From positions 5,084,001 to 5,148,000 of the forward strand of contig OZ241994.1 in the NCBI GenBank assembly GCA_965204525.1: a stretch of 64,000 nt of DNA, given 5' to 3'. Positions 19,243 through 28,213 of the stretch are shown here, one piece after another. Under the pieces are notes generated by a model. That model was not told the origin of the DNA. It saw only the letters and a program-made list of their open reading frames with translations, and did no database searches. Origin of the DNA: Bin5 sp965204525 (GTDB taxonomy: Bacteria > Chloroflexota > Anaerolineae > Caldilineales > Caldilineaceae). Numbering within the stretch: position 1 is the first letter of the stretch; each line of letters starts with the position of its first letter. A program made the translations under genes and the position numbers.

Positions 19243-21090
19243 TCAGTATCTGACTCGCCAGAGCTCGTATAAGGGTGTACCGTCCTGTTGGGTATAGACC
19301 TGTTCCCGCTCCAGCCGGCCGTCCCTCTCATTGACCATTCGCTCGAAGACTTCACGCCTCCCTCGGAAGAGCTCGTTTCCTGGAGCCCGCAGGAGGTAGA
19401 CGTTATCAACATTCCCCAGAAACGGCTCGATACGCTGGATGAACGCATCGTCGGGCCCCGACAGCGAACTGTAGCCAAATACCTCAATCGGCCTGACGCT
19501 TCCCTCGCTCAGATAACGGACTGGCGCCTCCATCCCCCAGTCCAGAACCACCGGGGCCCCCATGCTTCCGTAGCGCAGGTCATAGGCGAGATGGTAGGAC
19601 GCGTCTGAATGGTCCACCAACCCCCCGCTGCGCGTCAGCGCGCTGTGGTAGGCGGCCGTGGCCCGCAGGTCGAGCAGCACACCGATGCACACGAGAAGCA
19701 CAAGAATGACCTGGAGTACAGACGCACGGCCGAAAGGCAACTCCAAGAAGTCGCGCGAAGCCAAGGCCTGTAACCGTTTCCACGCCCAACTGGCGGGCAC
19801 CCGGCGCGGCCTGCGGCTTTCGGCGCCGGCCTGTAATGTCTTCCTGGTCGCCGGGCCGCCTCTCGCCCCACACGATCGCCAAAGTACGTGCAGACCTGCG
19901 CCCGTAACAGCAACTGCCAGGGGATGAAGCAGCGCATAGTGGGTGATGAACAGATCGCTGACAGTGAACAGACTGGCCGCGACTGCGGCCGCCAGCAACA
20001 GAAACGGCGGTCCGACAACACGGCGGCCAGGTGGCCGGGACAGAGCGGCCGCCGGCAGCGCCAGCGCCAGCCACGGCGCAAGCGCGTTCTGCTCGATTGC
20101 GCCCAGGTACCAGAGATGGTCGCCGCGCAACGTCTGCAGCAACTGCTGCCAGCGTACCGTCGCGTTGGTCCAGATGGCAGCATTGTTCACGCCATAGTAG
20201 CTGCTGCCGAGATTCTCTGTTATCGTCGTCAGCGTTCCGCCGGTCTTGATGTTGAACAGAAGGAGGGGGATCAGGGGCAACGCGAAAGCGAGCGCAGCCG
20301 CGAGGGGCAAGGCAAGATGACGAACATGACGCAGTCTCGTGTGGCTGTATGGCGACGACTTTGCCAGCGAAGTCCGCCTGCTTTCCTCTTCATTTGCGCG
20401 AAGAGCGAACCTGCTCCACTGCCAGAGCCGCCATCCCGCGCATAACATTCCGAAAGGCAGGATTATCCACGCCGCCAGCAGTTTTGCATAGACTGCCAGC
20501 CCGCCGCACAAAGCCGAAAGAATCAGAGCTCGGCCCTGCCCGAGGCGCAACCAGCGGAGCGCCTGCCAGATACAGGCGAAGGTAAAGGGAATCGTGGCAT
20601 TCGTTACGAAGATTCCCTGCCGCTGCCAGAATACAAAACTGGGTGCGGCGGCCAGCAGAGTCAGGCATGCGAGAGCAGCCGGGGCAACGGGGGCAACGGG
20701 AACGGCACTGCGGTCGCTGAGGGCCAACCATTCCGATATGGATCGTTCCAGCGCGAGCAGCCCGAAAACCGCCAAAGTCAGCGGCAGGAGGCGCAGATTG
20801 GGCACGCCAATGCCGGTCACCGCTAGAAACGGTACGGCCAAATAGACGTTCAACGCGCCGATGTAGTCCTGCACCATCAAGGGAAGATTCAGACCGAAGA
20901 AGGTTACAGTTGCGTCGCGGAACGCGGTCACCGGCGCTTGCTGGAGCAGCTCGATCGCGTTGACGCCCGCTTCCCTGGCTTCGTCGTAATGGAGACCGGG
21001 CAAGCCCAACTGATATGCGGCCAGAAAAAGAAAGAGGCTGACTGAAGCAACCAGCCAGCCAATCCGTACCTTGCTCTGCCCGCGGGTCAT
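19243..21090 (-). CDS. Membrane glycosyltransferase (ArnT/PMT-like, GT-C fold)
   Basis: A 615-residue polytopic protein. The first extracytoplasmic loop has HYDEAREAG, the DE pair that is the catalytic mark of PMT/ArnT-type GT-C enzymes using polyprenyl-phosphate sugars. About ten to twelve hydrophobic helices follow, and the last 150 residues form a soluble extracytoplasmic domain. A lipid-linked donor could come from the GT2 enzyme at 9591-10352. The start ATG overlaps the stop of the upstream FecR-like gene by 4 bp, so the two are translationally coupled. The acceptor is unknown. Confidence 0.75.
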   Translation of the reverse strand: MTRGQSKVRIGWLVASVSLFLFLAAYQLGLPGLHYDEAREAGVNAIELLQQAPVTAFRDATVTFFGLNLPLMVQDYIGALNVYLAVPFLAVTGIGVPNLRLLPLTLAVFGLLALERSISEWLALSDRSAVPVAPVAPAALACLTLLAAAPSFVFWQRQGIFVTNATIPFTFACIWQALRWLRLGQGRALILSALCGGLAVYAKLLAAWIILPFGMLCAGWRLWQWSRFALRANEEESRRTSLAKSSPYSHTRLRHVRHLALPLAAALAFALPLIPLLLFNIKTGGTLTTITENLGSSYYGVNNAAIWTNATVRWQQLLQTLRGDHLWYLGAIEQNALAPWLALALPAAALSRPPGRRVVGPPFLLLAAAVAASLFTVSDLFITHYALLHPLAVAVTGAGLHVLWRSCGARGGPATRKTLQAGAESRRPRRVPASWAWKRLQALASRDFLELPFGRASVLQVILVLLVCIGVLLDLRATAAYHSALTRSGGLVDHSDASYHLAYDLRYGSMGAPVVLDWGMEAPVRYLSEGSVRPIEVFGYSSLSGPDDAFIQRIEPFLGNVDNVYLLRAPGNELFRGRREVFERMVNERDGRLEREQVYTQQDGTPLYELWRVRY

Positions 21091-22376
21091 TCGACGATCA
21101 GTTCCAGGTCGCTGGCGAACGACAGATAGTTCCAGCCGCTGGCATAGAGCCTGACGCTCTCGATGCGAGCCGGTGGCGTCGCGTCCAGCAATTCCATCAG
21201 GTTTTCCGACTCATAGCTATGCCAGATGAATTGGGGAACCTGTTCGCCGCCAAACAGAGGATATTCCGGTCTCGGGTTCATGTTATAGAAGCCATAGCCC
21301 CACTTTCTTTCCTCGCCAAAATCGTCCGTGTAGGTGATTTCGACGCGTATGGGGAATTCAGAACTCTGCTCGCCCGCGCCTGCCAGAGTCTGCCAGTCCA
21401 GATTGACGTCCAGCTTGACGACCATGGAGTCGTAGTTATGCACGTCCTGTTTTACAACCTGGCGAATCCCAATCTCGGTATGGACCTGGTTCGGGCCCTT
21501 ATAGTAAAAGCGGGCCGCTTTGCGACCGTCCTTCTCGATGAATTCAACCGTGCCCGCAGTAACATAAGGGGGCGTGTAGCTTTCCCACACCTCGCCCAAA
21601 GGTCTGGCAAAAGCGCTGTCCTGAAGCAGGTTATGCAAGGCCGCTTCAGCTGGCTCTATTGTCCCGTCAGCCCGAATCCATGAGCGCAGACCGGGTTCAA
21701 TCTCGACCGGCTCTTGTCCCGGCTGAATGATCCTGGCAACACCTTGCTTCACCACGATCTCGCTGCTCTCGGCGTTGACAAAGAAAGCGTAGTTGCCTTC
21801 CTCAAGCTGGGCCTCGCCTTGAGGGGTCTCAATTTGGACTTCGACCGGCCGGTCAAATCCGCTCTTCGTAAATAGCCGCACCTGTCCCTCATGTACTCGA
21901 ATGCGCAGCCGATAGGGTTCACTGCTGCCGGCAAAGTAGGGGCGCCGGCTTCTCACGATTTCAAGAGTTGTGTTTGGGTAGAGAAATATTGTTCCCATCA
22001 ATTCATCGCTCTGTCCACCTGCGGGGAGGCCCAACACACCCTGGGCCGCCGCGTCCGTCTCCAACCGGCTGCCTTCGCTAATGCCTTCGCGCCTGTCCGT
22101 GAGGGCAATCGGTTGATCGGAATTTGGTGGGTAGAGAAGTACTGTCCCTATCGTGGTCTCGAATTGGAGAGACTGTTTCGCGGCGGCCGAATGGTAAAGC
22201 CCGCGTATTGCTATGGGGATGCCCGTCACCAGGACAAGAAAAAGGGCGAAAGAGAGCAGAATGACGATCCAGGCTGCGCGTTCCGGGCGTTCACGCCAGC
22301 GGGGCATCGGCTGTGAATGAACGGTCGCCCTCTCGTCAACGGTGGCGCTCGGCGATACCGATGGTTCCGCCGTCAT
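21087..22376 (-). CDS. Single-pass membrane protein with FecR-like domain
   Basis: A 429-residue protein with a proline-rich cytosolic start, one membrane helix at about residues 33-58, then an extracytoplasmic beta domain. The domain has the pattern of FecR-like proteins (repeated LRIRVHEGQVRLF and ETPQGEAQLEEGNY strands, here around residues 95-230). A second C-terminal beta-sandwich (about 270-429) looks like a carbohydrate-binding or jelly-roll module. Its stop is 4 bp into the next gene and its start is 2 bp after the TPR gene stop. I infer a wall-associated sensor or scaffold for the co-encoded glycosyltransferase; no enzyme motif is visible. Confidence 0.55.
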   Translation of the reverse strand: MTAEPSVSPSATVDERATVHSQPMPRWRERPERAAWIVILLSFALFLVLVTGIPIAIRGLYHSAAAKQSLQFETTIGTVLLYPPNSDQPIALTDRREGISEGSRLETDAAAQGVLGLPAGGQSDELMGTIFLYPNTTLEIVRSRRPYFAGSSEPYRLRIRVHEGQVRLFTKSGFDRPVEVQIETPQGEAQLEEGNYAFFVNAESSEIVVKQGVARIIQPGQEPVEIEPGLRSWIRADGTIEPAEAALHNLLQDSAFARPLGEVWESYTPPYVTAGTVEFIEKDGRKAARFYYKGPNQVHTEIGIRQVVKQDVHNYDSMVVKLDVNLDWQTLAGAGEQSSEFPIRVEITYTDDFGEERKWGYGFYNMNPRPEYPLFGGEQVPQFIWHSYESENLMELLDATPPARIESVRLYASGWNYLSFASDLELIVE

Positions 22377-22378
22377 GG

Positions 22379-23011
22379 TCAGGATTCCTCTCCACCCCGG
22401 TCCGGCGGGCGCCCGTTTGCGCCTCGTCTTCCGTTCCCGCGCCCGTGCTGGGAGCGGTTTTGCTTCTTCTCGCGCTCTCTTTCCACCATCTGGTCACTGA
22501 GTTTTTCCATCCAGTAGCGGGCGTCACGGTCATTGGGATTGATTTCCAGGGCCCGCTGGAACATTGCGGAGGAACGGCTCAGGTTCCCCTGCTGTTTGTA
22601 AATCAGCCCCAAGTGATAGTGGACGTTCGGTGTGGAGGGATCGATCCAGAGCGCCTTTTCGTACGCGGCTATGGCCCTCGCCTGGTGCTTCGGGCCGGAG
22701 GTTTCGAGCCGGCCCAGATAGGCGGCAGCCAGGTTGGTCCACAGCAGCACATTTTCCGGTGAAGCATCGACGGCCTTTTTCAGTATCTCGACCGCCTTCG
22801 CCCACTTACGCTGCAGGATCAATGCGCCGCCCATATTTATCGCGATATCAGGGTCGTCAGGCATGTCTGCCTGCAGCGGCTCAAGCACGGCGATTGCCTC
22901 GCCGGGCCGGTTCGCGCGCAACAGGCGGGCGCTCTCATTAAGTATCCGGCGGTAGTCGGCGGAAGTGCCGCCATTCTCAGAAGTGGAACTGTTCCAATCG
23001 CTCTCGGTCAT
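22379..23011 (-). CDS. TPR-repeat protein
   Basis: A 210-residue soluble protein with at least four tetratricopeptide repeats between residues about 20 and 165 (AxxxLExA / WTNLAAAYL / VHYHLGLIYKQQGN). It ends in a strongly basic, Gly/Arg-rich tail. The ATG at 23011 is preferred because the frame further upstream is compositionally different. Likely an adaptor for neighbouring membrane proteins. Confidence 0.7.
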   Translation of the reverse strand: MTESDWNSSTSENGGTSADYRRILNESARLLRANRPGEAIAVLEPLQADMPDDPDIAINMGGALILQRKWAKAVEILKKAVDASPENVLLWTNLAAAYLGRLETSGPKHQARAIAAYEKALWIDPSTPNVHYHLGLIYKQQGNLSRSSAMFQRALEINPNDRDARYWMEKLSDQMVEREREKKQNRSQHGRGNGRRGANGRPPDRGGEES

Positions 23012-23081
23012 CGCTGTTTGCGTACTTTCACTCGGAAGGATGGGCCCGGCACAGTGTTGTGCAAACACAGTTCAATCGAAG

Positions 23082-23441
23082 TCAGTCTGCCCGCTCTAAC
23101 GCTTCGGCAGAGTTGTCCGTTCCCTCGTCTAAATTGTGGAACACTTCGTATTCGTCTAAAGTGGGAGCAAAGAATTCGACTACGAATTCGTTGGGAAGGC
23201 CCATTGGCAGCACCAGCTCACTGAGCAGGGCCTGCACGAACATGCGCCTGCGATCAACCTCTATCTGCTGAGATTCCATTTCCCACAATAGAAGCGTGCC
23301 ATAGGTGCCCTCACCTGTGTAATGAAGATCGAGTTTGCCGATCGTAAGAGGCTGATTCTGTTCGTCGGTCTGGGCCAAGTCAAAGAGTGCATACTGTTCG
23401 GAGCTGTGCGTGCGCACCAGACGCTTGAGCTTCAGATTCAC
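23082..23441 (-). CDS. Hypothetical 119-residue protein
   Basis: A small acidic protein of unrecognised family. The GTG at 23441 overlaps the HEAT-gene TGA (GTGA overlap), which argues for translational coupling; a further upstream ATG is also in frame. It starts NLKLKRLV and has mixed alpha/beta character with an acidic C-terminus. It is bracketed by HEAT and TPR genes, suggesting a shared complex, but nothing more can be read. Confidence 0.5.
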   Translation of the reverse strand: MNLKLKRLVRTHSSEQYALFDLAQTDEQNQPLTIGKLDLHYTGEGTYGTLLLWEMESQQIEVDRRRMFVQALLSELVLPMGLPNEFVVEFFAPTLDEYEVFHNLDEGTDNSAEALERAD

Positions 23442-24583
23442 CACGCCTCCCAATCATCCGCGTCATCTTCCCAGTCTTCGAGAGATTCATCAAACAGCGG
23501 AATCCCCTGGGCATCTCCGTAAAACAAGGCCTCTTCCAGAGCGTGCTCAGCTGTCTTCGCTTCGTCGGAGTCTTCGCTGGCGCTCATGGCATTCAGCATC
23601 TCTTTTGCCCGCCTTCCGCCCAACCTGCCTAAAGCGAAGATCGCGGCCAGACGCACCGCTTTGCTCTCGTCGGACAGCAGCTCCATCAGATCTTCGAGCG
23701 CGTCTCGGGCCTCCAGCTCGCCGCAGGCTCGCGCCGCGGCCGCTCGCATCTCCGTGTCGGGGCTGCCGAGCTCGGTCTGTACGGTTGAACGCCAGCGCAC
23801 GTCTGCGCTGCGCCCCATTGCCCGCAGCGCGGCGATTCGCATCTCTTCATCGTGGGAATAGTAGCAGTCTTCGATCAGCTCTCGAATGCCCGTCTCCCCG
23901 GAAAAGGCGATGCTCTCCAGCGCGTGGGCCTGGACTGTGAGCGGTTCCATATCGGCATGCAAAACCGCCAACAGCGCGTCCTCGGCGCGCATGGCCAGAG
24001 CGGGTGAGAGCTCGTCCAACTCACCGGCCAGCACGAACGCGCCCAAGGCTTCGGCCGCGGCCGCGCGGACGGAATCGTAGGGATCGTTGTTCAGAATGTG
24101 GACCAAAGGACCGACAAGATCTGCTTCTCTATCTTCCCACAAGCCGCGGATGGCGAGAATTCGCACGTCGGGCAGAGGATCCTTCAGTGCCAGCCGCAGC
24201 AGCCGGCCCAGTTGCACGTGTAAATTGGCGGCGCTTTCTTCCACGAGCGAATGGACTATATGCAGCCTGCAAGCGTCACTGAGCGTCCCCCACGTCTCTT
24301 GCACGCGCCTCAAGTCGGCCAGACTCAAATCGGAGAGAACGACCAGTTCATGCGCACTCGGCAGCACATCGTCTTCCCGCAGCTGGGCTAACAGAACCTC
24401 GACGGACTGGGCCGGCTCTGGCTGCGTCTGCGTTTCACCGTTGGCTGCGACAGTATCTGTCACTTGCCGCCTCACATACGAATCGTGCAAATTGCCTGAA
24501 TGCGGAGCTTCATTACCTGCACAGGTCGATTGAATTATAAACGACATTGCCACTGTCGCCAGATGGATGGCGCGTCCCCGCAT
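23438..24583 (-). CDS. HEAT-repeat protein
   Basis: A 381-residue alpha-solenoid of PBS-lyase-type HEAT repeats. About seven repeats lie between residues 95 and 340, each with the DxxxxVRxAAAxALGxL pattern (for example DSVRAAAAEALG and KAVRLAAIFALG). The N-terminal 50 residues are polar and the C-terminus is acidic (ending DDADDWEAW). Probably a protein-interaction scaffold. The start is ambiguous: ATG 24583 lies 15 bp after the previous stop with no ribosome site, and ATG 24547 is an alternative. Confidence 0.72.
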   Translation of the reverse strand: MRGRAIHLATVAMSFIIQSTCAGNEAPHSGNLHDSYVRRQVTDTVAANGETQTQPEPAQSVEVLLAQLREDDVLPSAHELVVLSDLSLADLRRVQETWGTLSDACRLHIVHSLVEESAANLHVQLGRLLRLALKDPLPDVRILAIRGLWEDREADLVGPLVHILNNDPYDSVRAAAAEALGAFVLAGELDELSPALAMRAEDALLAVLHADMEPLTVQAHALESIAFSGETGIRELIEDCYYSHDEEMRIAALRAMGRSADVRWRSTVQTELGSPDTEMRAAAARACGELEARDALEDLMELLSDESKAVRLAAIFALGRLGGRRAKEMLNAMSASEDSDEAKTAEHALEEALFYGDAQGIPLFDESLEDWEDDADDWEAW

Positions 24584-24597
24584 GCAGCCGCGTAAGG

Positions 24598-25623
24598 CTA
24601 CCCGGCCGGTGTTGCGGTCGGCGACTCAGTGGTGACCTCCGTTGGCGTCGGCGTCGGTGTTGCCTGGAGCAATCCAGGCAACACGATTTCGTCTCCTATC
24701 TGCAGGCTCGTTACATCCTGGGGGGTGAGTCTGTTTGCCTTGAGAAGTTCAACTTGCGGAATGCCGAATCGATTGGCAATGGCGCCGATTGTATCGCCCT
24801 CTCTGATCGTGTAGGTCAGCCAGGCAGGCGTGGGGCTGGGAGTCGGTGTCACCGTCACCGGCGGCGTCGCAGTCGCCGTTCCAGTCACGGTCGGCAGCGG
24901 TGGAAATGAAGGAGACGGCGTTGCCGTGTTTTCGACCGCGGCGGCGGTCGCAGTTGGCTCCTCTTCGACGGAGGTTGCCGTTATTGCAGGCGTCCCGGCC
25001 GGCGGGACTGCAGTGTCTGCCGCCATGGCTCCGGCCTGAGAGCCGTCAGCCGCTGCACCGGATTCCTCCGGCGTCGGAGTTGAGTCCGTGACAACTGCCG
25101 GCGCCGCATCGGAGCTGGACGGCTCATCCGGCTGGCCGGGGCCGCTTTGAACCACCGCGGGCGCCAGGCTCTCGCGCGCGAGCCGTACGGTCGGTTCACT
25201 GTCTGAAGAGGCCGGTGTAATCACGAAGTTCGGGAGCAGCGGTAAGTTCCCGTTTTCCTGCAGGAAGGAAGGCATTCCGCGGGCGAGCAGAACAACGGCC
25301 AGCGCCACGACAAGCAGCGCCGGTACGCCAATTGTGAGCAGTCGCGATGGCGCAGCCTGCAGGTTGCGTCCACAACTGGGGCAGATTACGTGGTCTGTTG
25401 TGGCGTGCTTCCCGCAGTGGAGACACCGTACCCTGGTGACACGCGGGATCAGGCGAGTTCCACACTCTGCGCAGACGGTCTGGTTTTGTAGGACAACGGT
25501 ATAACAGGTAGGGCAGCGCTTTGCGCCCCAGGATGGGACTTGCGCTCCCGAGCGGGTTTCTGACTGGGGTGGAATAAACTGATCGGAATCGGCATCCGAA
25601 AAGCTATTATCATCTAAAGACAT
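24598..25623 (-). CDS. Zinc-ribbon / LysM membrane protein
   Basis: A 341-residue protein with an unusual plan: a cytosolic double zinc ribbon, one membrane helix, a Thr/Pro/Ala-rich linker and an extracytoplasmic LysM domain. The ribbons are CPTCYTVVLQ...CAEC and CLHCGKHA...CPSC (residues about 37-85). The helix is about residues 97-117. The LysM is YTIREGDTIGAIANRFGIP (about 272-315), a peptidoglycan-binding module. The linker and tail are PTPTPT-type. This links cytosolic metal-ribbon domains to the wall. It is 53 bp from rseP and 15 bp from the HEAT gene, so it is probably in the same transcript. Confidence 0.75.
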   Translation of the reverse strand: MSLDDNSFSDADSDQFIPPQSETRSGAQVPSWGAKRCPTCYTVVLQNQTVCAECGTRLIPRVTRVRCLHCGKHATTDHVICPSCGRNLQAAPSRLLTIGVPALLVVALAVVLLARGMPSFLQENGNLPLLPNFVITPASSDSEPTVRLARESLAPAVVQSGPGQPDEPSSSDAAPAVVTDSTPTPEESGAAADGSQAGAMAADTAVPPAGTPAITATSVEEEPTATAAAVENTATPSPSFPPLPTVTGTATATPPVTVTPTPSPTPAWLTYTIREGDTIGAIANRFGIPQVELLKANRLTPQDVTSLQIGDEIVLPGLLQATPTPTPTEVTTESPTATPAG

Positions 25624-25676
25624 TGTCGGGGCTTGAATCTCGCCTATCCGCGAACTGCCGGGTTACCTCTGTCCTG

Positions 25677-27041
25677 TCACGGCCCCAACAGTTGGGACCA
25701 GTCGATGCCTTGTGGTCCGGACCGGATGTCATTGATTGTAATGACAACCATTAATCCCAGCAGTAAGACAAAGCCGACCAGGTGAATTACGCCCTCTTTT
25801 TCCGGTGGTATGCGACGCCCGCGCAGCTTCTCGATGAAAATGAACAGCAATCGGCCTCCATCAAGAGCGGGAATCGGCAACAGATTGGCAATGGCCAGGC
25901 CGGCGCTTATGATGGCGGCCAGCTGCCAAACCGGGAACCAGAGTCCGGTATCGGCAGTGGCGCTGACGGCTCCGCCGACAAGCTGCGCGATTCCAACCGG
26001 GCCGGAAAGCGCGGCGTCCTGCGGAGCCAGTTGCCCGGAGATCAGCAAGACAGGCAACGCGATCACCGCCTGCACATAGTCGACGATGCCAACGATTCCT
26101 TGCCAGATACTGTGGAAAAAAGGCAGCGTAACCAACATGAGATTTCCACCAATGCCAACGCCCATCGCACCCTGGCCGGGCGGGGGATCCTGACGGGCCA
26201 GCACATCGCGGGAATACAGTTCATCGCCGCGCAGCATCGTCACTGTAATCGTCTCTCCCAAATGGGACCGTACTACATCGCCGAGGTTGCGTTCAGCCGT
26301 TACCACCTCCCCGTTTACGGCATAGAAGATGTCCCCTGGCATCAGGCCAGCCCCCTCCGCCGGGCTGCCCGGCGCGACCAGGGTGATCTGAGTATGCAGA
26401 GCAGGTTGCGAGGAGACGTCCTCCAAGAGAAGCTTCAGCTCGGCGCGAGTAGCAAAGGGAACCTGCAAGGTGTGCAGAGCATCACCGCGCAGTATGACGA
26501 CAGTCCCGGCTTCGTCGGCAAAAGCGGGCGTTCGCCGCTTCGGCGTCAGCAGCTCACCCGTGTTTACGTCAATATAGACTGGTCGACCGTTGAGTCGGAT
26601 GAGCGTGTCATTCTGCTCGAGAGCGACTCCCATCAATTCGGTACCGGGAGAGACATCGCTCAACAGGGGGTGGGCGGCGCCGGCGGGAAAGCCGGAGAAG
26701 ACACTGGCAATTGAAAAGAAGATCGCCAGAATAAAGTTCATCGCCGGTCCGGCCAGGAGAGTAAGAACGCGGCCGCGTTTGCGGGCCGCGTTGAAGGAGC
26801 CGGGGCTGGTGTCGGCCATATCCTCTCCCTTCATGCGCACAAACGCGCCGAAGGGGATGGCGTTGAGCGAAAAGACAGTGCCGTCGTAGGTGAATAACTT
26901 GACCAGTCGCGGCGGGAAACCAAAGACGCCGAACTCTTCAACCTCAATTCCATTGCGCCGTGCAACCAGGTAGTGGCCCAGTTCATGGAAGAAGATCAAG
27001 AGGCCCAACAGGAGAAAAAACGAAACAATAGTTAAGAACAT
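25677..27041 (-). CDS. rseP: Site-2 (RIP) metalloprotease
   Basis: Intramembrane zinc protease of 454 residues of the RseP/MmpL/YluC type. The active-site HELGH is in the first helix (about residue 19), a PDZ domain is at about 185-270 (VAPGSPAEGAGLMPGD), and the third zinc ligand is in NLLPIPALDGG near the C-terminus. It usually cleaves anti-sigma factors or signal-peptide remnants. ATG 27041 is preferred: it puts HExxH in the first helix and has a TAAGGA ribosome site. A promoter stands at 27210-27239. Followed by the zinc-ribbon/LysM gene. Confidence 0.9.
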   Translation of the reverse strand: MFLTIVSFFLLLGLLIFFHELGHYLVARRNGIEVEEFGVFGFPPRLVKLFTYDGTVFSLNAIPFGAFVRMKGEDMADTSPGSFNAARKRGRVLTLLAGPAMNFILAIFFSIASVFSGFPAGAAHPLLSDVSPGTELMGVALEQNDTLIRLNGRPVYIDVNTGELLTPKRRTPAFADEAGTVVILRGDALHTLQVPFATRAELKLLLEDVSSQPALHTQITLVAPGSPAEGAGLMPGDIFYAVNGEVVTAERNLGDVVRSHLGETITVTMLRGDELYSRDVLARQDPPPGQGAMGVGIGGNLMLVTLPFFHSIWQGIVGIVDYVQAVIALPVLLISGQLAPQDAALSGPVGIAQLVGGAVSATADTGLWFPVWQLAAIISAGLAIANLLPIPALDGGRLLFIFIEKLRGRRIPPEKEGVIHLVGFVLLLGLMVVITINDIRSGPQGIDWSQLLGP

Positions 27042-27209
27042 CCGAGTCCTTACTCCGAAATCCGCAGAGGAGGCGCAATCCAGGCCCGCTCTCAAATCTG
27101 CATATCATGGGCGGTGAAACGACGCGCCCTGCGCACGTGTCTCTGCCAAGCGCCCCGGCAACAGGGAGGAGCAGCAACTGAACTCCTGGAACGCTCCCAT
27201 GGAATTATT

Positions 27210-27239
27210 ATTATACTAGGACGCCAAAATAGCGGGCAA
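27210..27239 (-). promoter_or_regulatory. Promoter of rseP in a 322 bp gap
   Basis: Minus strand TTGCCC (27239-27234), an 18 bp spacer and a perfect TATAAT (27215-27210). The gap 27042-27363 holds no convincing gene. The predicted start near 27203 gives a 160-nt leader before rseP; I see no recognisable riboswitch in it, and no terminator for the upstream ipk gene. Confidence 0.55.
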
Positions 27240-27363
27240 ATACTTCAGGCCTACCCTATCCCCGCAAACTGACCACGATTCGGCGCCGATCGACGGCCGG
27301 TCCGTACCCTCCGGAGTCCGCACAGTGGACATGAAGAAGCTGATGATGAATGCAGAGGGATTT

Positions 27364-28194
27364 TCAGGAGAGGCCACGCGGCGCCCCGGCATGAATCAGA
27401 GTGCCGGGAGGGTCGGAGAGATCGGTCAGCGCGGAAAACACGGCGCCCGGCAAGAGCCCGCCGCAGACGATTACCTCCAGGCCAGGCAGGGCGCGAACCA
27501 TACGCAGGGACTGTTCGACCTTTGCGGCCATGCCGCCCGTCACATCGGTGGCATGGCTGGCGCCGAGTGCCGCCTGCAGAGAATCGAAAGAGGAGGGCGT
27601 AATCTCCCTCAACAGGGCGGCTGTCGGCTCCTTTCGGGGATCGCTGGTATACACACCGTCTACCTCGCCTGCCAGCACAATCCGGACCGGCGGCAGCTGC
27701 GCGGCCATCTCTTCGAAGATCTCCTCGGTGCTGGCAATTGTGCCGCCGCGCACGCTGTCGAGCGCCACATCTCCGTGAATCAACGGCAGGAGTCCCCGCT
27801 CCAACGCCAGGCGCACAGTTTCGGCCGGCCCGCTGACGACTCGGCCGTCCTTGCAGCGGAGAGCCGCGCTGGGCTGCACAGTCCAAGCGGGCAGGTCTAC
27901 CTGCAGAAGTTGTGCGGCGACGATACGGTTCAGGCGCGCGGCCGCATCGGCCGTGACAGCGAAGCCATACCAATCGTCCTCGCTGCTGACGCCAATGCGG
28001 GTTCCATGTCGCTGCGCGCTGACATGGCCAAAACTGCCGCTGCCGTGTCCCAGAACGAGTTGGCGTCGCGGACACGCCTTTCTGGCCCGGGCAATTTCCC
28101 GGGTCAGCCGCTCCAATACATCCAGTCTGGGCGTTTCGGGGTTGTCCTTTTCGGTGATCAGCGAGCCGCCGAGTTTCAGGTAGATGAGGGGCAC
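27364..28194 (-). CDS. Isopentenyl phosphate kinase
   Basis: Amino-acid-kinase-fold enzyme of 276 residues making isopentenyl diphosphate from isopentenyl phosphate and ATP. KLGGSLIT begins the phosphate loop; LVLGHGSGSFGH has the histidine characteristic of IPK; GGTIAST and DVTGGMAAKVEQ complete the nucleotide site. The family is archaeal and also known in Chloroflexi, where it serves a variant mevalonate pathway. The GTG at 28194 puts KLGGS at residue 6, the usual position, and lies 20 bp after the selA stop; a longer frame into selA exists but is unlikely. No other mevalonate gene is in the window. Confidence 0.85.
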   Translation of the reverse strand: MPLIYLKLGGSLITEKDNPETPRLDVLERLTREIARARKACPRRQLVLGHGSGSFGHVSAQRHGTRIGVSSEDDWYGFAVTADAAARLNRIVAAQLLQVDLPAWTVQPSAALRCKDGRVVSGPAETVRLALERGLLPLIHGDVALDSVRGGTIASTEEIFEEMAAQLPPVRIVLAGEVDGVYTSDPRKEPTAALLREITPSSFDSLQAALGASHATDVTGGMAAKVEQSLRMVRALPGLEVIVCGGLLPGAVFSALTDLSDPPGTLIHAGAPRGLS

Positions 28195-28213
28195 AGTGGT
28201 TACCGCTATCCGG

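Noticed and set aside
27251..28075. 274-codon frame overlapping the kinase in another frame
   Set aside because: Arg/Gly-rich out-of-frame product; the isopentenyl phosphate kinase motifs lie in the other frame.
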